Below are positions 1 through 8,397 of a DNA stretch of 64,000 nt, piece after piece (the first letter of the stretch is position 1; every line of letters begins with the position of its first letter). Source of the stretch: PALSA-1006 sp963733265 (lineage in GTDB: Bacteria; Pseudomonadota; Gammaproteobacteria; Burkholderiales; Gallionellaceae). The stretch spans positions 1-64,000 of the forward strand of contig CAVTCF010000001.1 in NCBI GenBank assembly GCA_963733265.1, read 5' to 3'. Below the pieces are notes generated by a model. It saw only the letters and a list, made by a program, of their open reading frames with translations. It ran no database searches and was not told where the DNA came from. The position numbers and the translations under genes are program-made.

Positions 1-2
1 CC

Positions 3-158
3 ATCAATAAAGGCGCCGGTATCGGTATTGACGATGCCTTCTCCATGATTGATCTGCAGTCCAAGCATTGCACGACGGGTCAATTTAAGGGTCAGGTCGA
101 TCCAAAGAAGAACAGCCCAAGCCTTTTCCAGGTTCAGAACTTGCGAGGCGGGGATTGA
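3..158 (+). CDS. C-terminal end of an unidentified protein (partial)
   Basis: An open frame enters from the left edge (codons begin at base 3) and stops with TGA at 156-158, giving the last 51 residues of a protein whose start lies outside the window. The tail is hydrophilic, has one Cys and ends in Gly-Gly-Asp. I do not recognise the family. It is followed by about 280 bp before the meta-cleavage operon, so it probably belongs to a preceding transcription unit. That it is coding is inferred only from the open frame and ordinary amino-acid composition. Confidence 0.4.
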   Translation: MNKGAGIGIDDAFSMIDLQSKHCTTGQFKGQVDPKKNSPSLFQVQNLRGGD

Positions 159-324
159 TCTAACTTTCTGCACCGAATCGTGTGGATCGATGAGTGGCGA
201 GTGATATACAAAATCGCGCCACTCATCAAACTTGCCGGGAAGGTTAGTACATAATCGGCGCTGAAACTGTGATGAAAAATCTACCATCATAATCGTAGAT
301 GAGCACTGGCAATATTGAATGAAC

Positions 325-374
325 AATACCTAATAAGTATTGATTGATGCAAATATAGTATTGGAAAGTATTTA
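325..374. promoter_or_regulatory. Cluster of AGTATT motifs upstream of the meta-cleavage operon
   Basis: Within the 281-bp gap before the ferredoxin gene there is an inverted pair AATAC (325-329) / GTATT (337-341). AGTATT also occurs at 336-341, 357-362 and 367-372. The direct copies are 21 and 10 bp apart, close to whole helical turns, as expected of protein-binding sites on one DNA face. The last copy reads AGTATTTA and resembles the 13-bp repeat upstream of the monooxygenase operon (13988-14000). An operator role, possibly for the TodT-like regulator, is inference. The rest of the gap shows no clear promoter. Confidence 0.35.
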
Positions 375-439
375 GGTCGAAACTTAATATGGAATTAACA
401 AGGTATGCGATTTAAATCAGGGTTGGTTTTATAAATAAC

Positions 440-772
440 ATGAGTTACTACACAGTCACCATCGAAGACACAGGGGAGTCCTATCGCAACTCAGATACTA
501 AGACTGTGCTTGAAGGCATGGCGATGCTGGGGAAAAAAGGAATTCCTGTTGGATGTTGCGGCGGCGGCTGCGGCATCTGCAAGATAGAGATCGTATCCGG
601 TAGCTACACCAAAAAAGCAATGAGCCGTGAGCACGTGAGTGCGGAGGATGAGGCAAACAACCGAGCCCTCGCCTGCCGAGTGTGGCCCACAAGCGATCTG
701 CGGCTCAAGGTGCTGGGTAAGATGAGTAAGAATCTTTGTCGCGTTGATACGGCAGTGATTGAAGGCAGTTGA
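440..772 (+). CDS. xylT: XylT/DmpQ-type [2Fe-2S] ferredoxin
   Basis: A 110-residue plant-type ferredoxin. The cluster-binding pattern is visible as CCGGGCGIC around residues 39-47, with the fourth Cys in ALACRVW near residue 80. Proteins of this family in meta-cleavage operons re-reduce the Fe(III) of inactivated catechol 2,3-dioxygenase, and the dioxygenase gene follows 35 bp downstream. The start ATG has only a distant, weak ribosome-binding site (AGGG about 17 bases upstream), so low translation is possible, as suits a catalytic helper. It is the first gene of a ten-gene operon running to the tautomerase at 8300. Confidence 0.9.
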   Translation: MSYYTVTIEDTGESYRNSDTKTVLEGMAMLGKKGIPVGCCGGGCGICKIEIVSGSYTKKAMSREHVSAEDEANNRALACRVWPTSDLRLKVLGKMSKNLCRVDTAVIEGS

Positions 773-807
773 TTACAACGAAAGCAATATTATAGAGGAG
801 AATAACT

Positions 808-1737
808 ATGGCAATAACCGGGGTGTTGCGTCCTGGCCATGCGCAGATGCGTGTGCTGGATCTGGAAGAAAGCGTCAAGTTTTACAAAGATGTAGTTGGG
901 TTGGTGGAAACTGGGAGAGATAAGCAGGGGCGTGTCTATTTCAAAGCATGGGACGAGCGCGACCACAACAGTTTAATCATTCGTCAAGCTGATCGGCCTG
1001 GACTGGATTTCTTTTCATTTAAGGTTGATAGTAAAGCTACCCTGGAAAAGTTGGATAAAGACCTGCAAGCCTATGGCGTGAAGACCGAGCGCATTCCTGC
1101 GGGTGAGCTGTTGGAAACGGGTGAACGTGTGCGTTTCCCGATTCCAACCGGTCATCAGATCGAGTTGTATGCCGAAAAGACAGATGTTGGCAACGGCCAG
1201 TCCTATGTAAACCCCGAGGCATGGATTCCTGCGGCTGAGCATGGCATTGCCCCAACTCGCCTTGATCACGCTTTACTTTACGGCCCTGATATCGATGGCG
1301 CCCGCGAAATTCTTGTGAATGTGCTGGGCTTCCATCTGGTTGAGCATATAGTGCTTGAAGATGGCAAGACAGATCTCGCTATCTGGTTGTCCTGTTCTAT
1401 AAAAGCTCACGACATCGCCTTTGTTCGCCATCCTGAGCCGGGCAAGTTACATCACGTCTCATTCTTGCTGGAGAGCTGGGAAAAAGTATTGCGCGCAGCC
1501 GATCTGATGGCCATGAACAGGGTCAAAATCGACATAGGGCCCACTCGCCACGGCGTTACACGCGGCACCACGATCTATGCCTTCGACCCGTCCGGCAACC
1601 GCTTTGAAACCTTTAGCGGTGGGACTACTGGCTATCCGGATTGGAAGCCGATTAAGTGGACAATGGAAGATGTCGGGCGCGGGATTTTCTACCATGCCCG
1701 CGAAATGAACGACACTTTCTTGTCAGTTGTGACCTGA
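808..1737 (+). CDS. dmpB: Catechol 2,3-dioxygenase (extradiol)
   Basis: A 309-residue type I extradiol dioxygenase with two vicinal-oxygen-chelate domains. The Fe(II) ligands of the family are recognisable as His about 154 (LDHALLYG), His about 215 (LHHVSF) and Glu about 267 (NRFETFSGG). It cleaves catechol or methylcatechols next to the diol to give 2-hydroxymuconic semialdehydes. The start has a strong GAGGAG site at -9. Length matches XylE/DmpB (about 307 residues). It sits between its reactivating ferredoxin and the downstream semialdehyde-processing genes. The name dmpB is by homology; xylE would be equally valid. Confidence 0.95.
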   Translation: MAITGVLRPGHAQMRVLDLEESVKFYKDVVGLVETGRDKQGRVYFKAWDERDHNSLIIRQADRPGLDFFSFKVDSKATLEKLDKDLQAYGVKTERIPAGELLETGERVRFPIPTGHQIELYAEKTDVGNGQSYVNPEAWIPAAEHGIAPTRLDHALLYGPDIDGAREILVNVLGFHLVEHIVLEDGKTDLAIWLSCSIKAHDIAFVRHPEPGKLHHVSFLLESWEKVLRAADLMAMNRVKIDIGPTRHGVTRGTTIYAFDPSGNRFETFSGGTTGYPDWKPIKWTMEDVGRGIFYHAREMNDTFLSVVT

Positions 1738-1740
1738 TCA

Positions 1741-2169
1741 GTGGAAGTTATATCACCCATTCCCGGAATAACCTGGGAAGCAGCAAACACTGCGGCGCAA
1801 GCCGCGGTGCGTTTCGCCGAAGCGCATGGCTGGAAAATCAATGTTGCAGTGGTAGATCGCGGCGGCAATATGATCGCTTTCCTGCGCATGCCCGGAGCTT
1901 ATATTCATTCCATAAACTTGGCTATCGACAAGGCCTACACGTCTGCAAGCTTCGGCTTCCCGACCAAAGCATGGATGGGGGCAATCGGTCACGACGAAGG
2001 CATGAAGTTTGGATTTTCTAATCAGCCCCGACTGATAGTTTTCGGCGGTGGCTTACCGATTCGCATCGGTGATGACTGGATTGGCGGTATCGGCGTTTCC
2101 GGAGCATCGGAAAGTGAGGACGAGGAATGTGCGAAGGCTGGCTTGGAGGCCATCGGTCTGGCTAATTAG
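1741..2169 (+). CDS. GlcG/HbpS-family (DUF336) protein
   Basis: A 142-residue protein starting at GTG three bases after the dioxygenase stop, so probably translationally coupled to it. It has the family features: an N-terminal helix rich in Ala, then VAVVDRGGNMIAFLRM, and a Gly-rich end (FGGGLPIRIGDDWIGGIGVSG). GlcG/HbpS relatives include haem-binding and cofactor-binding proteins. Homologues occur in many aromatic meta-pathway operons, where their role is not settled. A chaperone or helper role for the dioxygenase is possible but unproven. Confidence 0.8.
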   Translation: MEVISPIPGITWEAANTAAQAAVRFAEAHGWKINVAVVDRGGNMIAFLRMPGAYIHSINLAIDKAYTSASFGFPTKAWMGAIGHDEGMKFGFSNQPRLIVFGGGLPIRIGDDWIGGIGVSGASESEDEECAKAGLEAIGLAN

Positions 2170-2205
2170 GCGGTAAAATAAGCATTTTTGTAATTGGAGC
2201 AAGCT

Positions 2206-3660
2206 ATGAAACTGATACACAACTTCATTAATGGCGAGTTTGTCGCAAGCGGCAAACACTTTGACAAGCGTTCACCGCTGACTAATCAGGTTATCGCCGA
2301 AGTAGCCGAAGCAACACGCGAGGAAGTTGATGCCGCTGTCAAGGCAGCGCGAGCAGCACTGAACGGTCCGTGGGGCAAAATGACCGTCGCTGAGCGTGTT
2401 GATATACTTTATGCGGTAGCCAACGAAATCAATAATCGTTTCGAAGAATTTGTTGACGCGGAGTGTGCCGATACCGGTAAGCCGCGCAGCCTTGCTTCAC
2501 ACATTGATATACCGCGCGGAGCGGCAAATTTTAAAATCTTTGCCGATGTGGTGAAGAATGTTCCGACCGAATTTTTTGAAATGGCGACACCGGATGGCAA
2601 GGGGGCCATTAACTATGGTTACCGCTCCCCCGTTGGGGTGGTTGGTGTGATCTGCCCTTGGAATCTTCCGCTACTGTTGATGACTTGGAAAGTGGGTCCG
2701 GCACTGGCTTGCGGAAATGCCGTGGTGGTCAAACCCTCAGAAGAAACACCGCAGACGGCAACATTGCTCGGTGACGTGATGAATAAAGTCGGCGTGCCGA
2801 AGGGCGTCTACAATGTGGTACACGGTTTCGGCCCAAATTCAGCGGGCGAATTTGTGACCACTCATCCTCAAGTAAATGCAATTACCTTTACCGGTGAAAC
2901 CCGAACCGGGGAAATTATCATGAAGGCGGCTGCCAAAGGTGCGCGCCCGGTCAGTTTGGAAATGGGCGGTAAAAACGCAGCCATTATTTTCGCCGACTGT
3001 GATTTCGACGCGGCTATCGAAGGTACTATGCGTTCCGCGTTTGTAAATTGTGGACAGGTTTGCCTGGGTACAGAGCGTGTGTATGTTGAGCGCCCCATTT
3101 TTGACAAATTTGTTGCTGCGTTAAAGAAGGGTGCAGAAGCACTCAAGCCTGGTATTTCAGAGGACAAGAACACCAGCATCGGTCCGCTGATCAGCAAGGA
3201 ACATCAAAATAAGGTGCTTTCTTACTACAAGATAGCAGCCGATGAAGGTGCCACACTGGTAACAGGCGGGGGCATATTTGACATGCCTGGTGATCTGAAG
3301 GACGGCTGCTGGATTCAACCAACAATCTGGACCGGGCTTCCCGAAACGGCTCGTGTGATCAAAGAAGAAATTTTCGGTCCTTGCTGCCACATCGCCCCTT
3401 TTGATACTGAAGAAGAAGTGCTACAAAAAGCCAATGACAATGAGTATGGTCTCGCGACTGCTATCTGGACACAGAATCTCTCCCGAGCACACCGCTTTGC
3501 CCAGAAAATGGAAGTGGGTCTTGCCTGGGTGAACAGCTGGTTCTTGCGCGATTTGCGCACGCCTTTCGGTGGCGCAAAGCAATCTGGAATCGGCCGCGAA
3601 GGTGGAGTGCATTCGCTTGAGTTTTATACCGAACAAAAGAATGTCTGCATCAAACTGTGA
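2206..3660 (+). CDS. dmpC: 2-hydroxymuconic semialdehyde dehydrogenase
   Basis: A 484-residue NAD-dependent aldehyde dehydrogenase. The catalytic Cys about 286 lies in the GQVCLG motif, the general-base Glu about 252 in LEMGGK, and the cofactor region contains CPWNLPLLL. It oxidises 2-hydroxymuconic semialdehyde to 4-oxalocrotonate, the entry to the oxidative branch of meta cleavage. I chose ATG 2206 because GGAG lies 6-7 bases upstream. A TTG at 2194 in the same frame would add four residues but lacks a site. The stop overlaps the GTG start of the hydrolase. Confidence 0.93.
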   Translation: MKLIHNFINGEFVASGKHFDKRSPLTNQVIAEVAEATREEVDAAVKAARAALNGPWGKMTVAERVDILYAVANEINNRFEEFVDAECADTGKPRSLASHIDIPRGAANFKIFADVVKNVPTEFFEMATPDGKGAINYGYRSPVGVVGVICPWNLPLLLMTWKVGPALACGNAVVVKPSEETPQTATLLGDVMNKVGVPKGVYNVVHGFGPNSAGEFVTTHPQVNAITFTGETRTGEIIMKAAAKGARPVSLEMGGKNAAIIFADCDFDAAIEGTMRSAFVNCGQVCLGTERVYVERPIFDKFVAALKKGAEALKPGISEDKNTSIGPLISKEHQNKVLSYYKIAADEGATLVTGGGIFDMPGDLKDGCWIQPTIWTGLPETARVIKEEIFGPCCHIAPFDTEEEVLQKANDNEYGLATAIWTQNLSRAHRFAQKMEVGLAWVNSWFLRDLRTPFGGAKQSGIGREGGVHSLEFYTEQKNVCIKL

Positions 3661-4496
3661 GTACGTCAAACGTGAGCGCTAGTAGCCCAGAAGTCGCCAA
3701 CAGTATAGTTGCTGCGGGTATCCGCACCAACTACCACGATCAGGGCAGTGGCGCACCCGTGTTGCTGATTCATGGTTCAGGGCCGGGTGTTTCGGCTTGG
3801 GCTAACTGGCGCTTGGTCATCCCCGCACTGGCCAAGCAAGCTCGTGTTATTGCGCCGGACATGGCGGGTTTTGGTTTTACCGACCGCCCAGCAGATTACC
3901 AATACAGCATGGATGGATGGGTCAAACAAGCTGTTGGCTTACTCGATGCGCTGGGAATTGAAAAGACCGATCTTGTGGGTAATTCGTTTGGAGGTGCGCT
4001 GGCACTAGCTTTGGCAATTCGTCATCCGCAGCGCGTGCGCCGACTAGTATTGATGGGAAGTGTAGGTGTTCCGTTTCCGATCTCGCAAGGACTGGATGAT
4101 GTTTGGGGTTACACGCCTTCAATTGAAAACATGCGCCGACTGCTCGACATTTTTGCTTTTGATCGCGGACTGGTTACCGACGAGTTGGCCAAGCTGCGTT
4201 ACGAGGCAAGTATACGCCCCGGTTTTCAGGAATCATTTTCGGCGATGTTCCCCGCGCCGCGCCAGCGATGGGTTGATGAGATGAGCAGCCTTGAAGCGGA
4301 CATCCGCGCTATCAAGCATGAAACACTGGTAATACATGGCCGCGAGGACCAGGTTATTCCGTTATCGAATTCACTGACTCTCGCGAACTGGATTCCGAAT
4401 GTGCAACTCCATATATTCGGAAAATGCGGGCACTGGACACAGATCGAACACTCGGCACGTTTCAACACGCTGGTAGGCAATTTTCTTGCCGAATGA
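3657..4496 (+). CDS. dmpD: 2-hydroxymuconic semialdehyde hydrolase
   Basis: A 279-residue alpha/beta hydrolase. The nucleophile elbow GNSFGG puts Ser near 110. Asp about 231 (HGREDQVIP) and His about 259 (CGHWTQ) complete the triad. The oxyanion-hole motif HGSGPG is typical of carbon-carbon bond hydrolases of meta pathways (DmpD, XylF, TodF). It hydrolyses ring-fission products, mainly the ketones formed from 3-methylcatechol, giving 2-hydroxypenta-2,4-dienoate. The GTG start overlaps the dehydrogenase stop (GTGA), indicating translational coupling. With both this enzyme and the dehydrogenase, hydrolytic and oxidative branches coexist. Confidence 0.92.
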   Translation: MSTSNVSASSPEVANSIVAAGIRTNYHDQGSGAPVLLIHGSGPGVSAWANWRLVIPALAKQARVIAPDMAGFGFTDRPADYQYSMDGWVKQAVGLLDALGIEKTDLVGNSFGGALALALAIRHPQRVRRLVLMGSVGVPFPISQGLDDVWGYTPSIENMRRLLDIFAFDRGLVTDELAKLRYEASIRPGFQESFSAMFPAPRQRWVDEMSSLEADIRAIKHETLVIHGREDQVIPLSNSLTLANWIPNVQLHIFGKCGHWTQIEHSARFNTLVGNFLAE

Positions 4497-4517
4497 CAAC
4501 ACACTAAAGAGAACAAA

Positions 4518-5300
4518 ATGGACAAAAAACTAATTACCCAACTTGGGGACGAGCTTTACGAAGCACTAACCAAATGTAAAACTTTGGCACCGCTGTCTAC
4601 GCGCTACCCCGACATTACTATTGAAGACGGATACCACATTCAGGAGCGTTTGATTGCGCGCCGGATTGAAGCTGGAGAAAAAGTAGTCGGCAAGAAAATT
4701 GGCGTTACCAGCAAAGCGGTGATGAATATGCTTGGTGTAGGCCAGCCGGATTTTGGCTGGCTGCTCGATGGCATGATCTACAACGAAGGCGAGTCGATTC
4801 CTATTGATAATTTGATTCAGGCCAAGGCTGAAGGCGAGATTGCCTTCATTTTGAAAAAGGATTTGATGGGGCCCGGTGTTTCGAATGCGGATGTGCTGGC
4901 AGCTACCGAGGGTGTAATGACTTGCTTTGAGATTGTCGATTCGCGCATTGAAAACTGGAAGATAAAAATTCAGGATACAGTGGCCGACAACGCCTCTTGC
5001 GGCGTATTTGTGCTGGGTGATCGATTGGTTGATCCCCGCGACATCGATCTTTCTACCTGCGGCATGATTCTGGAAAAGAACGGCGAGATCGCTTGCACCG
5101 GTGCAGGAGCGGCGACCATGAATTCTCCGGTTAATGCGGTAGCTTGGCTGGCTAATACTTTGGGTCGCCTGGGTATTCCGCTCAAGGCGGGCGAGGTAAT
5201 CCTTTCCGGTTCGCTGGGAGCCATGATACCAGTTGCCAAGGGTGACAATTTGCGCGTCACCATTGGTGGCATCGGTAGCTGCTCAGTCAAATTTATTTAG
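4518..5300 (+). CDS. dmpE: 2-oxopent-4-enoate hydratase
   Basis: A 260-residue member of the hydratase/decarboxylase family (FAH fold). It resembles the decarboxylase at 7301-8089, sharing GKKIGVTS versus GLKAGLTS, the EGEIAF/EPEIVF metal-ligand region, FEIVDSR/IEIIDSR and a C-terminal GSCSVKFI/GSVSCRFI. The product is 4-hydroxy-2-oxovalerate. Which of the two paralogues is hydratase and which decarboxylase is assigned from operon order: dmpE lies before the aldehyde dehydrogenase and dmpH after the aldolase, as in known dmp/xyl operons. Confidence 0.9.
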   Translation: MDKKLITQLGDELYEALTKCKTLAPLSTRYPDITIEDGYHIQERLIARRIEAGEKVVGKKIGVTSKAVMNMLGVGQPDFGWLLDGMIYNEGESIPIDNLIQAKAEGEIAFILKKDLMGPGVSNADVLAATEGVMTCFEIVDSRIENWKIKIQDTVADNASCGVFVLGDRLVDPRDIDLSTCGMILEKNGEIACTGAGAATMNSPVNAVAWLANTLGRLGIPLKAGEVILSGSLGAMIPVAKGDNLRVTIGGIGSCSVKFI

Positions 5301-5330
5301 AAATACATTTTAATTTCAAAGGATTGAGTG

Positions 5331-6242
5331 ATGAGCAACAAGATTAAATGTGCGCTGATCGGCCCCGGTAACATTGGCACCGATTTGCTCTACAAACTTC
5401 AACGCAGCCCGGTTCTCGAACCTGTCTGGATGGTAGGAATCGATCCTACCTCGGAAGGGTTGAAGCGCGCTGCCAGCATGGGTCTTAAGACTACCGATCA
5501 AGGTGTCGACGGTCTGTTGCCGCATGTTAAAGCCGATGGCGTACAGATTGCCTTCGATGCGACTTCAGCCTACGTGCATGCCGAGAATAGTCGCAAGTTG
5601 AACAACTTGGGCGTATTAATGATCGACCTGACGCCTGCAGCAATCGGGCCATTCTGCGTGCCGCCGGTGAATCTGCTGGAACATATCGGCAAGCGGGAAA
5701 TGAATGTCAATATGGTTACCTGCGGTGGACAAGCGACGATTCCCATGGTCGCGGCTATCTCCCGTGTACAACCCGTGAAATATGGAGAAATTGTTGCCAC
5801 GGTTTCCAGCAAATCAGCCGGCCCCGGCACGCGCAAAAACATCGACGAATTCACCCGTACAACATCAGGTGCAGTCGAAAAAGTTGGCGGGGCAAAGAAG
5901 GGCAAAGCCATCATTATTATCAATCCGGCCGAACCACCGTTGATTATGCGCGATACCGTGCATTGCCTCACCGAAACCGCACCGGATCAGACCAAGATTA
6001 CAGAATCAATCCACGCCATGATCAAGGAAGTTCAGAAGTACGTGCCTGGCTACCGACTGGTAAATGGCCCCGTATTTGACGGCAACCGCGTTTCCGTGTT
6101 TTTGGAAGTGGCCGGACTGGGTGACTTTTTGCCTACCTACGCAGGCAATCTCGACATTATGACTGCTGCCGCTGCGCGAACTGCCGAGATGTTTGCCGAA
6201 GAAATTATTGCAGGCCGGCTTACGCTACAGGCTGCGGCTTAA
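5331..6242 (+). CDS. dmpF: Acetaldehyde dehydrogenase (acylating)
   Basis: A 303-residue CoA-acylating acetaldehyde dehydrogenase. The N-terminal nucleotide-binding motif GPGNIGTDL is present, and the catalytic Cys lies in VTCGGQATIP near residue 130. It forms a channelling complex with the aldolase encoded next and converts acetaldehyde, NAD and CoA to acetyl-CoA. ATG 5331 is preferred (AAAGGA at 5318-5323); the GTG at 5328 is directly adjacent and in frame. Gap to the aldolase start is 10 bp, consistent with co-translation of the two complex partners. Confidence 0.94.
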   Translation: MSNKIKCALIGPGNIGTDLLYKLQRSPVLEPVWMVGIDPTSEGLKRAASMGLKTTDQGVDGLLPHVKADGVQIAFDATSAYVHAENSRKLNNLGVLMIDLTPAAIGPFCVPPVNLLEHIGKREMNVNMVTCGGQATIPMVAAISRVQPVKYGEIVATVSSKSAGPGTRKNIDEFTRTTSGAVEKVGGAKKGKAIIIINPAEPPLIMRDTVHCLTETAPDQTKITESIHAMIKEVQKYVPGYRLVNGPVFDGNRVSVFLEVAGLGDFLPTYAGNLDIMTAAAARTAEMFAEEIIAGRLTLQAAA

Positions 6243-6252
6243 GGAGAACACA

Positions 6253-7290
6253 ATGACACTCAAAGGTAAAAAAATAACGCTTCACGATATGACTCTGCGC
6301 GATGGCATGCATCCGAAGCGTCATCAAATGACACTAGAGCAAATGATTGCGGTTGCAACCGGTTTGGATGAAGCCGGTGTACCGTTGATCGAAGTGACTC
6401 ACGGTGACGGTCTCGGCGGCTCCTCGGTGAACTATGGTTTCCCCGCCCATACAGACGAGGAATACCTTTCCGCAGTGATCCCCCGGATGAAGAAAGCCAA
6501 GGTTTCTGCCTTGCTGATACCGGGCATCGCTACGGTTGATCACCTGAGAATGGCGAAAGACCTTGGCGTAAACACTATTCGCGTTGCGACGCACTGCACC
6601 GAAGCGGACGTTTCGGAGCAGCACATCAACTTGGCGCGCAAGATGGAAATGGACACGGTGGGGTTCCTGATGATGGCCCATTTGGCGAATCCGGAGAAAT
6701 TGGTGAGTCAGGCATTGCTGATGGAAGGCTATGGCGCCAACTGCATCTACATCACCGACTCTGCCGGCTACATGCTGCCCGACGACGTCAGGGTGCGTCT
6801 TAGCGCCGTGCGTGCGGCACTGAAGCCGGAGACTGAACTCGGTTTTCATGGACACCATAATTTGGCCATGGGCATCGCCAATTCAATCACTGCCATTGAA
6901 TGCGGCGCAACCCGTATTGACGCGGCGGCAGCGGGGTTGGGTGCCGGTGCAGGCAACACGCCGCTGGAAGTTTTTGTGGCTGTGTGCAACCGCTTGGGAA
7001 TTCAGACTGGAATCGATTTATTCAAGGTGCAGGACGTTGCCGAAGATATCGTGGTCCCGCTGATGGATCACGTAATTCGCCTCGACCGAGATGCTTTGAC
7101 CTTGGGATACGCGGGGGTATATTCATCCTTCCTGTTGTTTGCCAAACGGGCCGGTGCCAAGTACGGCATTTCCGCCCGAGAAATTCTGCTTGAGCTTGGC
7201 CGTCGAGGAATGGTTGGAGGACAAGAAGACATGATCGAAGATACCGCCATGACCTTGGCAAGAGAACGCGGCCTGCTAAAGACCGCCTGA
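6253..7290 (+). CDS. dmpG: 4-hydroxy-2-oxovalerate aldolase
   Basis: A 345-residue DRE-TIM aldolase. The N-terminal motif TLRDGMHPKRHQ carries the catalytic Arg-Asp and His, and HGHHNLAMG supplies metal-binding His residues. It splits 4-hydroxy-2-oxovalerate into pyruvate and acetaldehyde, the latter passed to the preceding dehydrogenase. I chose ATG 6253 because AAGGAGAA lies just upstream; the frame remains open 60 bases further into the previous gene, but that extension overlaps dmpF and has no family counterpart. Together with dmpF it ends the pathway in central metabolism. Confidence 0.94.
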   Translation: MTLKGKKITLHDMTLRDGMHPKRHQMTLEQMIAVATGLDEAGVPLIEVTHGDGLGGSSVNYGFPAHTDEEYLSAVIPRMKKAKVSALLIPGIATVDHLRMAKDLGVNTIRVATHCTEADVSEQHINLARKMEMDTVGFLMMAHLANPEKLVSQALLMEGYGANCIYITDSAGYMLPDDVRVRLSAVRAALKPETELGFHGHHNLAMGIANSITAIECGATRIDAAAAGLGAGAGNTPLEVFVAVCNRLGIQTGIDLFKVQDVAEDIVVPLMDHVIRLDRDALTLGYAGVYSSFLLFAKRAGAKYGISAREILLELGRRGMVGGQEDMIEDTAMTLARERGLLKTA

Positions 7291-7300
7291 GGAGAATAAT

Positions 7301-8089
7301 TTGAAACTTGATAAAGCAACTATTGCCAAACTTGCCGAGCATCTCGAAAACTGTGAGCTGAACGCGCAGGACACGCTGAAAATTACTAACGAGCATCCCG
7401 ACATGGACTGGGATGATGCCTATGCGATTCAAGACGAAATTCGTCGGCGCAAAGAGTCGAGGGGCAACAGGATCGTTGGTCTGAAAGCCGGACTGACATC
7501 ATTTGCCAAGATGAAACAAATGGGGGTCGAAACGCCAGTCTTTGGTTTCGTCACTGACTACGGCGCGGTACCTGATGGTGGAGAGATCAAGACACAGGGA
7601 TTGATTCATCCCAAGGTTGAGCCTGAAATTGTGTTTGTCATGAAGCATGCACTCAAAGGTCCGGGCTGCCATATTGGCGCAGTACTTGCAGCCACGGATT
7701 TCATTATGCCCGGTATCGAGATTATCGATTCGCGCTACCGCGACTTTAAATTCGATCTGAAAAGTGTGATTGCAGACAATACCTCGGCTGCCCGCTTTGT
7801 CGTCGGTGGACGTATTCAGAAGGCTGAAGCGGTTGACATGCGTACACTTGGTGTAGTCCTGGAAAAAAATGGTGAGATCGTCGCACTCGGCGCCGGTGCC
7901 GCCGTACTGGGTCATCCGGCAACCGCGATAGCGTTGTTGGCCAATCACCTCGGCGCACGCGGCCAAGAAATTCCGGCTGGCGCAATGATTTTATCCGGTG
8001 GAATTACCGAGGCGGTTGCCGTTAAAGCCGGTGACAATATCACCCTGAAAATCCAGGATTTAGGTTCGGTCAGTTGTAGATTCATTTAA
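7301..8089 (+). CDS. dmpH: 4-oxalocrotonate (2-oxo-3-hexenedioate) decarboxylase
   Basis: A 262-residue FAH-fold enzyme paralogous to the hydratase at 4518. It decarboxylates the keto form of 4-oxalocrotonate to 2-oxopent-4-enoate and usually forms a complex with that hydratase. Motifs include GLKAGLTS, HPKVEPEIVF with metal-ligand Glu residues, and the C-terminal GSVSCRFI. The start is TTG 7301, supported by GGAG at 7291-7294 and the lack of a better in-frame start. It lies 10 bp after the aldolase and 19 bp before the tautomerase. Confidence 0.9.
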   Translation: MKLDKATIAKLAEHLENCELNAQDTLKITNEHPDMDWDDAYAIQDEIRRRKESRGNRIVGLKAGLTSFAKMKQMGVETPVFGFVTDYGAVPDGGEIKTQGLIHPKVEPEIVFVMKHALKGPGCHIGAVLAATDFIMPGIEIIDSRYRDFKFDLKSVIADNTSAARFVVGGRIQKAEAVDMRTLGVVLEKNGEIVALGAGAAVLGHPATAIALLANHLGARGQEIPAGAMILSGGITEAVAVKAGDNITLKIQDLGSVSCRFI

Positions 8090-8108
8090 TTTAAAAGAGG
8101 AAAACATC

Positions 8109-8300
8109 ATGCCGTTTGCTCAAATATATTTGCTGGAAGGTCGCACTGAGGAACAAAAAAGAGCCGTAATCGAAAAAGTGACCCAAGCCTTGCAACAGGC
8201 CGTTGGTGCTCCAGTGGAAAATATACGTGTCTGGATCCACGATGTTCCCAAAACTAACTGGGGTATTGCCGGGCAGACTGCTAAGGATCTGAAACGCTGA
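8109..8300 (+). CDS. dmpI: 4-oxalocrotonate tautomerase
   Basis: A 63-residue tautomerase. After Met removal the chain begins with Pro (MPFAQIYLLEGR), the catalytic base Pro-1 of the family. The internal Arg residues of EGRTEEQK and AKDLKR match the expected substrate-binding positions only loosely. The enzyme interconverts enol and keto forms of 4-oxalocrotonate between the dehydrogenase and the decarboxylase. An AGAGG site precedes the ATG. It is the last gene of the contiguous meta-cleavage operon; the next gene follows after 97 bp. Confidence 0.93.
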   Translation: MPFAQIYLLEGRTEEQKRAVIEKVTQALQQAVGAPVENIRVWIHDVPKTNWGIAGQTAKDLKR

Positions 8301-8397
8301 ATTAAGGATTAATTTCAATTCAATTTGTAACAGTAAATAAAGGGAAGTTCTAACAACTGTACAAAGGCAGTCTGAAAATGATTTTGGTAATCTGACT

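Noticed and set aside
6334..6858. Minus-strand frame opposite the aldolase gene
   Set aside because: Entirely within dmpG in antisense, with composition typical of a shadow of a GC-biased coding strand.
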